Origin: Polytrichum commune
Taxonomy: Eukaryota; Streptophyta; Polytrichopsida; Polytrichales; Polytrichaceae
DNA: 48,428 nucleotides
Assembly (NCBI GenBank): GCA_950295325.1
Contig: OX485804.1
Span: 41,418,001-41,466,428, forward strand
Reading direction: 5' to 3'
Position numbers and translations under genes: made by a program. The notes under the pieces were generated by a model. It made no database searches. It was not told the DNA's origin and saw only the letters and a program-made list of their open reading frames with translations. Shown here piece after piece: positions 25,110 through 34,491 of this stretch (position 1 is the stretch's first letter; each line of letters opens with the position of its first letter).

Positions 25110-25875
25110 AGTCGGTTTTGGGATGACAAGGATTTTCATTTATTAATTTATTTTAAATTTCTTATTTGTGTTGCTCATAGGGAGTGCAACATGTGATATA
25201 CTCAAGAGAGAATATGAGAGTAGGTACATGTAGTTGGCACATACAAACCCTACCCCGCTAGATTCCAACTACATTTAAGTGAGCTTGTCCTTATTCCCAC
25301 TAGAATCTAATGAGCGAGCAACCTACATGAAAACTCACCTTAGAGAGAGGAGAGAGAGAGACGACACCAACCATTGGTGTTGGTGTGAATGAGGGATGCT
25401 TCACCTTAAATCACCCTAAATAATGTATCTAGTGTCACCAACACTAAATATAAACCTAACTTTACATGTCATTCATTGTAAAAATATGCGGGTAATATAG
25501 AATTCCATTGTTGCAATGACCGTCACTTACTAAGTGAAATTCATCCAAATTTCAATCAGTCGTGATAATTTCTCATCACACAATTGTTAGGATGCAGAAC
25601 ACATCAAACTTTCTTCTAGTAATTGGCATGGATTTCATCTAAGTTTCAATCATTCAATGACAATACTTGTAAACTTATACATAAGAAATGCCATCAGAAA
25701 AATCACCTCAATGACATAAAATACCATATCACTCTAAATACAATATTTGGTGTAGCTATTTACATCCATGATATTGGATGAAGGATGAAAATGCATTTAT
25801 TCATTCAAACATAGGCACTTTCAATCAATAGGGAGCAATGTTTTGGCCCAATTGGGAAGATTTCAACGATATCAT
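25087..25875 (-). repeat. Full-length copy (-) of dispersed repeat family R1
   Basis: The reverse complement is collinear with 41858-43300 once the 669-bp insertion there is removed, giving about 0.78 kb in both. One end contains ATCGTTGAAATCTTCCCAAT (from 25875 downward); the other ends in an 11-1-11 palindrome (25087-25109) of CACTA...TAGTG form. This copy supplies the empty site for the nested element at 42409. No coding capacity seen. Confidence 0.8.
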
Positions 25876-26742
25876 CTGCTAACTAGTTGAACCAATTCTA
25901 AATCCAACGGTTTACAAGAATTGTGAATTACTCTTCCGTTTTTATGTTTTCTTCTTTTGAAATAGGAGACGAAAAACCAACGCCAACTACATTAAGAACC
26001 ATGGAAAACGCACCCACTTTGTGATTGTGGATGTGCCCAAATCAACTGAGCCTTATTATTGTTTCATTGTCTCAGGATTCAACAATTAAGTCGATAGAAG
26101 CATTCTGAAAAACAACGTCGCTTGCATCCACTACACTAAACATGATAGTTAGTGTCAACAATCCTAATTAATTGTCTTGCTCAATACTAATTGTAAACCA
26201 TGGTGTAGTGTCACCAACACCAAATGCTGACCTCACACTCCCAAGGTTGTTGACCGCATGTTCAAGTGGCCGCCCTAGAGCCGATGGAATCAACCAATCT
26301 ATTGATGACAAGAGTCTCTACCAATCTTAGGGCCAAGTTCCATGTGCTGGTGCCGGTCCATTTTTTAAGTGGGTAAGAAATGGGTGACATCATCTAAAAA
26401 ATGGGTGATGTCACCCATTTGATGGAGGGGTACTTCTCGGGGGACGTTAAAGTACTCCCAAGGAACTTATAGGGGAGGCAGATTCGGGCAGGGGCAACTG
26501 CCCGCCCCCAAAAAAATTTTTTTTGGATCCGACCGAAAACTGTTGCCCGCCCGCCCGCCCGACTTAAAAAAAAAACCATTGCCCTTGCATTCTTGAAAAC
26601 CACTTATCCACAAATCCCATATTGAGTGCATTTCACCTTCAAGGTCCAAAATCCAATATATATGTTCACTTCCATTGAGTAAATAAGCGATTGACTGGGA
26701 TTTCATTTTCAAAATGAAATCGCCAATAAAGCATGTAAATAA
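25876..26742. other. Noncoding spacer with hairpin and homopolymer/GC tracts
   Basis: Contains a short CACTACAC...GTGTAGTG-bounded fragment (about 26129-26209), a strong hairpin (26378-26420), and a tract with CCCGCC runs beside A7/T8 (26490-26575). No coding frame is convincing, although unidentified 3' exons of the minus-strand gene could lie here. Confidence 0.3.
26378..26420. repeat. Perfect 15-bp hairpin, 13-nt loop
   Basis: AAATGGGTGACATCA (26378-26392) is the exact reverse complement of 26406-26420. A nested 8-2-8 palindrome sits at 26401-26418. No T-run follows to suggest a polymerase III or other terminator. Confidence 0.85.
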
Positions 26743-29700
26743 CTAGGAAGTCAAAAATATTATAAAACCTTTCTGGGTCTTGTAGAATTGAACATCGGTA
26801 TCCTCCACATAGGAGTAGATGTTCAACCCAGACATCTGCACAATCCAAATCAATAGTATTAGTATCACCAATGAAGAATAAGGAAAAATGACACCCAAAA
26901 AACAATAATAGTTAGTTTGGGTCGCTCGACCCAAACTGTGCATGCCCTAGTTTGGGTCGAGCGACCCAAACCAAGCATGCCCATAGTTTGGGTCGATCGA
27001 CCCAAACTGTGCATGCCCTAGTTTGGGTTGCTCGACCCAAACCAGGCATATACATCCATGAGGTTAGTTTCTTACCATTGTTGCAAAAACCGGTTTGGAG
27101 CCCCCGAAGACGTTGAAGATGAAGTCCCCCCTCTTCGTGAGGGTCCTCATCATCCGTAGGTAAAAATCCATCCGCAGCTCATCCGCGGGGTAGTTGGCGT
27201 ACTTCGCCTCGTCGTACATGCTTCTGCTGGTGCCCAACCCTTCTAGGACTTGGAAAAGCTTTTCCATCCGGGCTATAGGATGGTTTGGCACCTTCAGCAG
27301 CTCAGCTTTGTACACGAAGTACAAGCACAGCACACAGACTATCTTCGTCTTCTTGTCTTTCAATGAGCTGTACGCCGCCTCCGCCGGTGCAGCAACGTAA
27401 TGAGATTTTGAGACGGCGTACTCTGGTTGCAATTTACGCACGATCTCGTACACCTGCTCCGCCCTCCTGTCCTCGACAATCCACAACCAGACGTCGACCT
27501 CCCTGAATTTGGGGCTGGCGTAGTCCACGAACTTGGTGAAGAACGGCTCGTAAAACGGGGTGCTCATTGTCCCCTCGAATGACGCTCCAAGAATGTTCCT
27601 GAAGTCTATCATTCCGAAGGGGAAGCGGTCCCCGGCTGCAGTCCTGATCGCCTTCCTAGCATCAGAGCCCGGCCAACCTTGGATCTTTAGAGGCTCGAGG
27701 GAGACCAAGTTGAAGTGAGCTTCGCCCTCGAACCTGACGATCTTCTTCTCCTTTATAAAGTTGGAGAAGGCACGCGCGGAGTGTTCGGGAAGCGCCCGGT
27801 TCCTCCCACCCTTCATGAACTTGGACATGAGGAAGTCGTCTCCCGCCTCCCTCATGAGTGCCGCCATGGACGCACTGGTGAACTTGTACTCGGCTTTGAA
27901 TGCCCTCCAGTGCGCCTCGTCAACCTCTCTGTCCACGATGAGCTTCTTCTCGGGCACCAGCTTGTGCAGCTCTTGGACGATGGTCGTCTTCTTCTTCCTG
28001 TTCTCCGTCCATTCCTTCAAGGTGTAGCATGAAGGGACGAACATCTTAGGCTTCGTGAAGACGATCTTCGGGTGAACCCAGCATCTCTTCGCCGTCGGCT
28101 GCATGTGGAGGATGTGGGACGCCGCCTTTCCCACCTCTGTCTCCGAGAGACCTTGAAGAGCTCTGAAGAACTCCCTCACCAGTGGCTTCATTTGCTTGAA
28201 GCGCGTAGTCTGGTTGTACAGAATGCCGGTGTCGGGATCGATGAGGTCTCCCGTCTCGTGTTTTTCGAAGGCAGTCTTCCATTTTGTCCACACGGAGTCG
28301 GACGCTGTGATCAAGTAGATTTCTCCTCTTAGCTCGTTATATTTTTTTTGCTTGTGGCTAGCGTTGTCAATAGAGGAGAATTTATTGATCATCTGATATT
28401 TGAAGTCCTGTACATGAAGTCAAGAACATATGTTAGAGAACACATCATGAAAAAATGGAACAGCAGTTTGGGTCGATCGACCCAAACTTTAAATCTGATG
28501 AAGACTATAAGATAATCCAAGAGTTTGGGTCGATCGACCCAAACTAAAAAACTTGCGAAGAAAATAAAACAATACAAGAGTTTGGGTCGATCGACCCAAA
28601 CTTACTCACCTCCCATTTTGGGTTCTTGTCTTTTGCATTCTCCCTTTCCTTGGGAGGCCTGCCATAGAACTCCCACACATCCCTCGAGGCCATTATATTC
28701 CTAATCCAGGATGCCTGATACGCCCTTTTTTTATTCCCCATGTTGAAAAACCTGGAGATGTCACTGAGGACGGTCTCGTTGTCCGACCAAACCACCAGTG
28801 CCTTCCATACGTTCAGCTTCTCCTTTTGGTTGTTGGGGTCGTCCCATTCAGTCATCAGCTGGATTTTTTTGGAGGCCTCGACACTGTGCTGGCCGTCAAT
28901 CAGCCAGAAATCTCCTTTAGAAATCGCCGGCCACATATCAGCCGTAGGCATTCTTTTTAGCCCCTGGGGCATCACGACAATTGTCTGCCTGTCGTCCTTG
29001 AACTGCCCGCCCAAGATTTGAGCGACCATCCAGTCGACATAGGCATCCTCCTTGGCTCGGACACACTTTTCAGGTGGCGCAAGGTGGCATTGTGCAATGT
29101 TCACCTCGAACTTGAAGTCCCTGCCCATGAAGAAGCAATGGAGGCATTTCGTCTCAAAATTGTCGTTGATTTTCTGAATTTCCCCAGCATCAACCTCTTG
29201 GCCAGGCTTGGGCATCCGCAACTCTGGCGAAACTGGCTCGGTGGTCATGACTGATGACTCCCTTGCCCTTTTCGACGGGGTCGTCTGCCGGCTTCCGGAC
29301 GGGGTCGTCCGCCGGTTTCCTAAAGGAGTTGGCGTCTCGCTGTCAGCCGGAGTCGAGGTAGTGCTCAGTCTTCTAGAATCTGCCGGAACCGCCAGCGGAA
29401 TCCTCACAGATTGGGGTCTGGAGGAACCTGCTCCTTCTTCTGTCTTGGCCTTCCGCCTGACAGGCTGTTGCGTTTTTGGTTTGCTTTGCAATGCTTTATT
29501 CAAAACCGTGATCGCTTGTTTCAGTTTTGTGAACCTGCTAGCAACCTTGGTGTTCGATATAGTGCCATCTATGAAGATGGTCTCCGGTTTTATTATCTCC
29601 GGGTCAACGCACGTCTCCTTGGCGTATAGGGGGTCGAAAGCCTCGGAGAATTGGTGCATGGACATATGCACGTTCTGCACTGCGGAGTTCTCTAGAATAA

Positions 29701-29959
29701 CGTCAACGTGCTCCCCGAGAGCTTGGACGGAAGCAACCTCCCATCCCGTCAGCGTTGCCCAGGTGTGTTGCTCGTGGGTCCCCACTTTCACCACGAACAA
29801 GAGCTTGTACTGGGAGGCTTTCACAACCTGAACGGACCACGCAAGAACGATCCCGTCCTTTGGGACGTATGAGTCGTCCTGTGGAGTTTCGTACTCCTCC
29901 CAAAGGTGGTCTGGGGCGAGCATGAACCACCTCTCTCCAGGTCTTTTTTTAGTGGCCAT
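26743..29959 (-). CDS. ParB/Srx-like plus degenerate DNA-methyltransferase-like protein
   Basis: Minus strand, three exons: 29959-28610, 28407-27076 and 26835-26743, joined by phase-0 GT-AG introns, about 924 residues. The start ATG (29959) directly follows an acceptor (TTACAG), so a 5' intron is likely. Exon 1 has an S/T/P-rich linker and then FWLIDGQHSVEASKKI (residues ~351-366), resembling the DG.HR..A core of ParB/sulfiredoxin-fold domains. At the exon 2/3 junction, GDFIFNVFGGSKPVFATM (877-894) continues into SGLNIYSYVEDTD. The spacing of GD...F.GS....A...G......E.D matches the SAM-binding motif of N4/N6 DNA methyltransferases without gaps. I find no DPPY-type catalytic box, so activity is doubtful. 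The third exon may be followed by more. The family is inferred from motifs only. Confidence 0.45.
26836..27075 (-). repeat. Intron 2 with four palindromes at ~35-bp period
   Basis: Palindromes lie at 26914-26937, 26949-26972, 26985-27008 and 27020-27043. Each is an 11-bp half-site (AGTTTGGGTCG), a 2-nt centre and the reverse complement. Centres on the plus strand are CT, AG, AT and CT; the fourth copy carries one mismatch in a half-site. Spacers are variants of TGTGCATGCCCTA. Confidence 0.95.
28408..28609 (-). repeat. Intron 1 with three perfect palindromes at exact 57-bp period
   Basis: Perfect 24-bp palindromes (centre AT) lie at 28465-28488, 28522-28545 and 28579-28602, starts 57 bp apart. 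Spacer sequences are related, so this is a tandem array filling most of a 202-bp intron. The first palindrome in transcript order begins at intron position +8, close to the GTGAGT donor. Confidence 0.95.
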
Positions 29960-29984
29960 CTGTAAGTCCAGAAACAAAATTGTT

Positions 29985-30093
29985 AGTTTAGGTCGATCGA
30001 CCCAAAGTTTTTCAACTTGGATTGAACATCAGTGCAAATTGAAGGGTGCTCTACTGGCCATCATGAATAGGTTTGGGTCGACCGACCCAAACC
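29985..30093. repeat. Two dispersed palindromes of the same family
   Basis: 29985-30008 (centre AT, two mismatches) and 30070-30093 (centre AC, perfect arms). The first lies about 20 bp upstream of the inferred acceptor of the 5' intron of the minus-strand gene. Confidence 0.9.
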
Positions 30094-30349
30094 CAAGCCT
30101 CGAATAGCCTAATCGTATAAGAATTATTGGTAGAGTTCGGGTCTTAAGAATATGAATATATTGAATATTGTGTAGTGGTCAAATTATCCAACAGGAGAGC
30201 AATTTTTGGTGACATTCTAGGGCCGCACTGGACGTATGTGGACATGCCAACAAATATCAGACGATTTCAAATTATAGCCATTTGAATATAATTTCTTGTT
30301 GATGGTGGGAAGGATGTTTATTTTGGGATATTGGATTTGTAGGTTGCAG

Positions 30350-30533
30350 AGTTTGGGTCGTTCGATCCAAACCAGCTGCAGAGTTTGGGTCGAGCGACCC
30401 AAACCAGCTGCAGAGTTTCGGTCGAGCGACCCAAACCAACTGCAGAGTTTGGGTCGAGCGACCCAAACCAGCTGCAGAGTTTCGGTCGAGCGACCCAAAC
30501 CAACTGCAGAGTTTGGGTCGAGCGACCCAAACT
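30350..30533. repeat. Six palindromes at exact 32-bp period with 64-bp higher-order pattern
   Basis: Starts at 30350, 30382, 30414, 30446, 30478 and 30510. Centres are TT once and then AG five times. Units alternate between TTTGGG with a CCAGCTGCAG spacer and TTTCGG with a CCAACTGCAG spacer, indicating duplication of a 64-bp dimer. The spacer itself contains overlapping CAGCTG and CTGCAG palindromes. Confidence 0.95.
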
Positions 30534-30634
30534 AGCTGCCCAGTTAATTCTTTATGGGTTTGGGGTTTTATATAGAGGTTTCGGGCGTCTACCGAAACCG
30601 TAGTGTTTCAATATTCACCCATAATGTTTTACGC

Positions 30635-30666
30635 TGCATATACAATGCTTATGCATTGTATATGCA
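30635..30666. repeat. Perfect 14-bp hairpin with 4-nt loop
   Basis: TGCATATACAATGC (30635-30648), loop TTAT, then its exact reverse complement (30653-30666). It lies in the inferred 5' intron of the minus-strand gene and is unrelated in sequence to the TTTGGGTCG family. Confidence 0.9.
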
Positions 30667-30766
30667 TGAAGACCCTAAAGGCTAAGAAGCAGGTTATGTT
30701 GAGTGAGATAAGTTACCTTGATGCAAACTCTGCCAATCTGATGCTGTTTTGCGAATAGGTTTTGCG

Positions 30767-30789
30767 AATCTGATTCTTAGAATCAGATT
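30767..30789. repeat. Perfect 11-1-11 palindrome
   Basis: AATCTGATTCT, one base, then its exact reverse complement. Possibly a chance or cruciform-prone site; see the finding on excess palindromes. Confidence 0.85.
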
Positions 30790-30839
30790 ACACCTGAACA
30801 CTCAGATATCACTAACATTCACTAAAATTCCACTCACTA

Positions 30840-31300
30840 GATTTCACAAACAACTCACACACACTTCAAAACAACAAAAACACTCTGAAATCACTACAAG
30901 GGCGCACTTTAAAACAAAAACACACTCCTAAACAACAAACACACTCTGAAATCACTCAATGCGGATGCTTTTACACAAAAACACTACCCTACTACAATCA
31001 CTCCTAAACCCTTACAAGAAGAAGAGAGAATGAGAGACGGCGAGAAGAATGAGAGAAGAGAGAATGAGAGTATGAGAGAATGAGTGTAAGTCGAAAGGCG
31101 CCGCTTCCAGTCCTAACCAACAAACACACTCTGAAATCACTCAATGCTTGTATTTTTAAACAAAACAACACTCCTAAACAACATACACACCCTGAAATCA
31201 CTCAATGCGCATATTTCTACACAAAAACACTTCCCCAACCCGTAAACACACTCTACAATCACTCCTAAACCCTTACAAGAAGAAGAGAGAATGAAAGAAG
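30840..31300. repeat. AAC/CA-rich partial tandem duplications containing a repeated leader/donor-like block
   Basis: AACACACTCTGAAATCACTC-type blocks recur three times, and the block CTCCTAAACCCTTACAAGAA with a GA-rich tract recurs at 31001 and 31262. Read on the minus strand, each block is a CT-rich leader followed by a donor-like CTTGTAAGG. They could therefore be two copies of the end of a 5' UTR exon of the minus-strand gene at 29959. Confidence 0.6.
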
Positions 31301-31339
31301 AGGGTTACAAGAATCAGAGAGGTGGAAAGGAATGAGAGA

Positions 31340-31670
31340 GAGAATGTGGGAAGCGGCGTTAGGCGGAGGCGCCGCTTCACGACAAGGTGAGAAATGAGGG
31401 AGAGAAAGGAGGGAGCTTGGCGCGGAGGGAGTTAAATAGACAAAGCGAAGGGTCGCCATGGGACCCAATCTGGGCCATGGGAGCGCCCCGAGCCCATCTA
31501 CGGCTCACAAGCCTCGCGGGCAGCCACCCTGCCATGTGTCAACACCTTATTGGTGATGGTGGCTACCCGAGGCTTCTGGGGTGCACACTTGGCGCCTAGC
31601 GGCCACCCGGCCTCCTGCCCGCCGAAGCCCGGCCCCGGCCTTCTAAGCCGCTATCTATAGCGGCTTAGCC
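31340..31670 (-). promoter_or_regulatory. GC-rich island, candidate promoter of the minus-strand ParB/methyltransferase-like gene
   Basis: This stretch is conspicuously GC-rich in an AT-rich setting. It contains an inverted pair AAGCGGCG/CGCCGCTT (31351-31358 and 31370-31377) and a 12-2-12 palindrome (31643-31668). It lies just upstream, on the minus strand, of the CT-rich leader-like blocks. Promoter function is inference; it could also be the end of a transposable element. Confidence 0.3.
31643..31668. repeat. Perfect 12-2-12 palindrome
   Basis: CTAAGCCGCTAT, centre CT, then the exact reverse complement. Same architecture (inverted arms with a 2-nt centre) as the TTTGGGTCG family but a different sequence. 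Confidence 0.9.
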
Positions 31671-32198
31671 CAAAAATCGAAAAGCAACATAGCCTAAGGT
31701 ATTCCACAAAATTAACACCATCACCAACTCTGATTTTAATGGTGTTCAATTCAATGGTCCCGCGTTGGAATTGCTTACATCATAGAATGAATCCATTATT
31801 TGTTTTAATATTTGAATATTGTAGTCATATGGAGTAAGATGAGAGCGATACAAAGTCTAAGAGGAGTATTTCATAAGTATATTGCACTCCTCAAATGCAA
31901 TTGCACGGTGCAACAATTAAAATATGGTGACAATTTACATGGTCAAGGGTTTAGACTAAGTGCTCTCTATTGTAATTTCTATAACCCAAGTTCGTAGAAG
32001 ATAAGGCTCTAGCCTACAATGGATATTACCCACCCAAGTAGAATTAAATTCAACATTTATATCAGTACATAGAAGTTGACATTTGAAGTACATGGGAGAT
32101 ACACAAAGATTACAAATTTATCTACTGCAACCCCATGGAGTTCAACATCATATGAAGCCATGTAAGCATTAAGCTTGATGTTCGATGATCCCTCCAAC

Positions 32199-32232
32199 CT
32201 AAACCCTAAACCCTAAACCCTAAACCCTAAAC
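32199..32232. repeat. Interstitial plant-type telomere repeat (CCCTAAA)
   Basis: About five units of CCCTAAA on the plus strand. A shorter TTTAGGG tract in the opposite orientation lies at 33788-33806. Confidence 0.95.
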
Positions 32233-32984
32233 ACCGCAAGCCTTAAATGAATGGCACATAAGGTTAAATGACAGGGCCTTAGTGCTTGTAGTTTCCAATA
32301 CAAATGTATATTGTCTTGACAACATCCTAATCATATGTGCTCACGATCATGTCAACCAATATTAAGTTATAACAATGTCTGTCTAAAAAGAAGAGTATAA
32401 TAACTTGATTATAGTATATATGATCTTCATACTAGATTTCAAATGGACTTCATGATAGTTTCAAACATCCTTGAAAGAGTGAACTTAAAAGTCCTATTCG
32501 TGATGGAATTCCCATTAATGCCTTTCACATAGGTTATCCATTGCCACACTTGTATGTTGGACAATGGATCAATGTTGTGTGCACACATTACAAACGTCAC
32601 ATGTTCTTTTAAAGCTTTTCTCATTTTATTGTTGCAAATTGAAAGTTGGCCAATTTATTCAAATTTGTCATGAGATCAATTCCTTGTTTTCAATGTATAA
32701 GTCCTCATGTGAAAGTCTTCATAACGACATAAACTGTAATTGTATTTGGTGGCTTCAGCTATATGAAGTTTCATAATGTTGCCACATATATTGTCAAGAT
32801 ATTATTTGAAATAAACCATAATATTTGAGTCCAAGTAGAGTAATATCCTGGAAGTACATAATTTAATTTGTATGCAATGCATCAATGTGAAGTTGTGGAG
32901 GATGGGTTCTCAAAATCAGTTATCAAATATCATTTTCTTCCCAATGGTGCATGTCATAGGCACATAAAATGAGACAGTCTACCC

Positions 32985-33515
32985 CCATCAACAATAATTT
33001 TAATTTTTTGACAAATATTGTTATAGGATATTGGAAGATATATTGGAGATCTTTCTTTATCATTTTTTTTCCATATCCTTACTAACACTATATTCAAACA
33101 TGTAACTTCAACATATTACCATAGATAATATTGAGTGTTTGAGTTTACAATGTTTGATGTTACTTACTTTCATAGTGGTATTAGTATTGAGTAGATGCGT
33201 TCGTATTTAGTGTATCAAACTCTAAATATGTTATGAACTAAACTCCTAAACCCAACTACACAAAATATGATATCTAGTGTTTGATACCCTATATACAAGC
33301 GCATGCACTAAATATCAATAACCATATGAAAGTCAGTGACATAAAATGTAAACTCTCACAATAAGTATCATCTATGGTAATATGTGGAATTTACATGTTT
33401 GCAATTAGTGTTAGGAAGGATGTGAAAAGAAAAAATATACGTGAAAGTAGAAGGTAAGCGACACATTTATGTGTAACAGTAATTGTCAAAGATTTAAAAA
33501 TTAATGTTGAGCATA
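32985..33515. mobile_element. Foldback (long inverted repeat) element
   Basis: The left arm (about 32985-33245) and right arm (about 33260-33515) are inverted copies with roughly 75% identity by eye. Examples are CCATATCCTTACTAACACTA against the complement of TTAGTGTTAGGAAGG, and ACATATTACCATAGAT in both. The centre is very short. No coding capacity. It resembles a foldback-type MITE; target-site duplication not identified. Confidence 0.6.
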
Positions 33516-33787
33516 GTAGGGTGGTAACAACACTAAATATAATGAAACACACACCCCATATTTTGTGTAGTTATTTCATCACGGAATTAGCAATGTCATT
33601 TGATGGTTGGCGCCACGAAGAGCCACGAAGGCCACACATTAGTAAACTTGAAGTGAACTTCAAGATGGATTCAAATATCATTAACAGATTGAACTAAAAA
33701 GCGACATTGGTAGTTAGTATCCCTTTAACAACGTCCACATACGTTCCTCATTGGCACACTTGCATGCGAGATAATAGAGCAATGTTC

Positions 33788-33806
33788 TAGGGTTTAGGGT
33801 TTAGGG
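33788..33806. repeat. Short interstitial TTTAGGG tract
   Basis: About two and a half units of TTTAGGG on the plus strand, opposite in orientation to 32199-32232. Confidence 0.85.
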
Positions 33807-34222
33807 GAGACAAATAAATAATTTTATTCATCACGACAATGGCCTCAAGCCTTGGAAACCCTTTCATAATTGCAACCTTCAAATGGCCCAAACCCCACCT
33901 AAATAGGTTTACACTTGAAAGCATTGAATGGAGTTAAAATATTTGTTAAAATATACCGTCATGACACTTGAAAAAATTAATGTGGCCGCCACCCTTCCTC
34001 CCAACGGCGTATGTCATATCCACAGAAGACAAAAAAAAATAAAAAAAATATCATAGACTAAGTCATATGACGGCTGGGGTATCAGAGGGGCATTGAAAGA
34101 TGCGCATTTTCTACTATAAAAAAAAAACGGGGAATTATGTCAGGAGGTTTGAAATAACCTCTGCAGGAGAACAAGGCGGGAAAGGCATCCAATGAGGAAG
34201 TCCGAGAAACGGAGGTGGATAG

Positions 34223-34229
34223 TATAAAG
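34223..34229 (+). promoter_or_regulatory. TATA-box candidate for the DUF7869-like gene
   Basis: TATAAAG, followed about 30-60 bp later by a CT-rich leader-like stretch (CTTTTTTGCTCTTCTCCC). It lies upstream of the palindrome array and of the plus-strand gene. If it is used, the palindrome array sits in a 5' intron whose acceptor is TGTGTAG at about 35527. Confidence 0.45.
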
Positions 34230-34491
34230 GGACGCACCCCCCAAAAGTCTGTCCTTTTTTGCTCTTCTCCCACTCTTGAATTCGTAGAGAGAACTCTTAG
34301 TCGGAGCTATACTTCAAGGTTCGTGCATGCTGCCGTTCATTAGCACTTATCCACAGCATGCAAGTTCATGAGCACCTACCCACAGCATGGAAGCCCACCG
34401 TGAACTTTGCAATGAGCTTAAAAACAACACATTTCGGATTATCCGCCGCATTATCCGCCGCATTTTGAGGGTTTTAGCGTGACTCTTATCA

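Larger units (their letters stand above)
24351..26475. mobile_element. Possible composite element with ~35-bp imperfect terminal inverted repeats
   Basis: The left segment 24351-24387 begins CCCCTATAAGTTC and later has TTTAACGTC. The reverse complement of 26441-26475 begins with the same 13 bases and also has TTTAACGTC. The ends face outward symmetrically around about 2.1 kb of noncoding, MITE-rich sequence. No target-site duplication is evident, so this may be an old element or two unrelated insertions of one repeat family. Confidence 0.35.
31671..34222. other. AT-rich region without genes, repeats only
   Basis: No coding frame of note. Holds two telomere-like tracts, a foldback repeat, and diverged copies of short segments (for example 32440-32580 resembles 33660-33790). 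Confidence 0.4.

Noticed and set aside
26129-26209. Complete miniature CACTA element (CACTACAC ... GTGTAGTG)
   Set aside because: The ends match for only 8 bp and no 3-bp target duplication is present; it is more likely a fragment of repeat family R1.
29960-29977. Six-codon N-terminal extension of the ParB-like protein
   Set aside because: It begins with TTG and reads across a splice acceptor (TTACAG); the ATG at 29959 is the natural start.
31265-31468. 67-codon Pro/Ser-rich minus-strand frame in the GC-rich island
   Set aside because: Composition is explained by the GC-rich and CT-rich sequence, and it overlaps a duplicated leader-like block.
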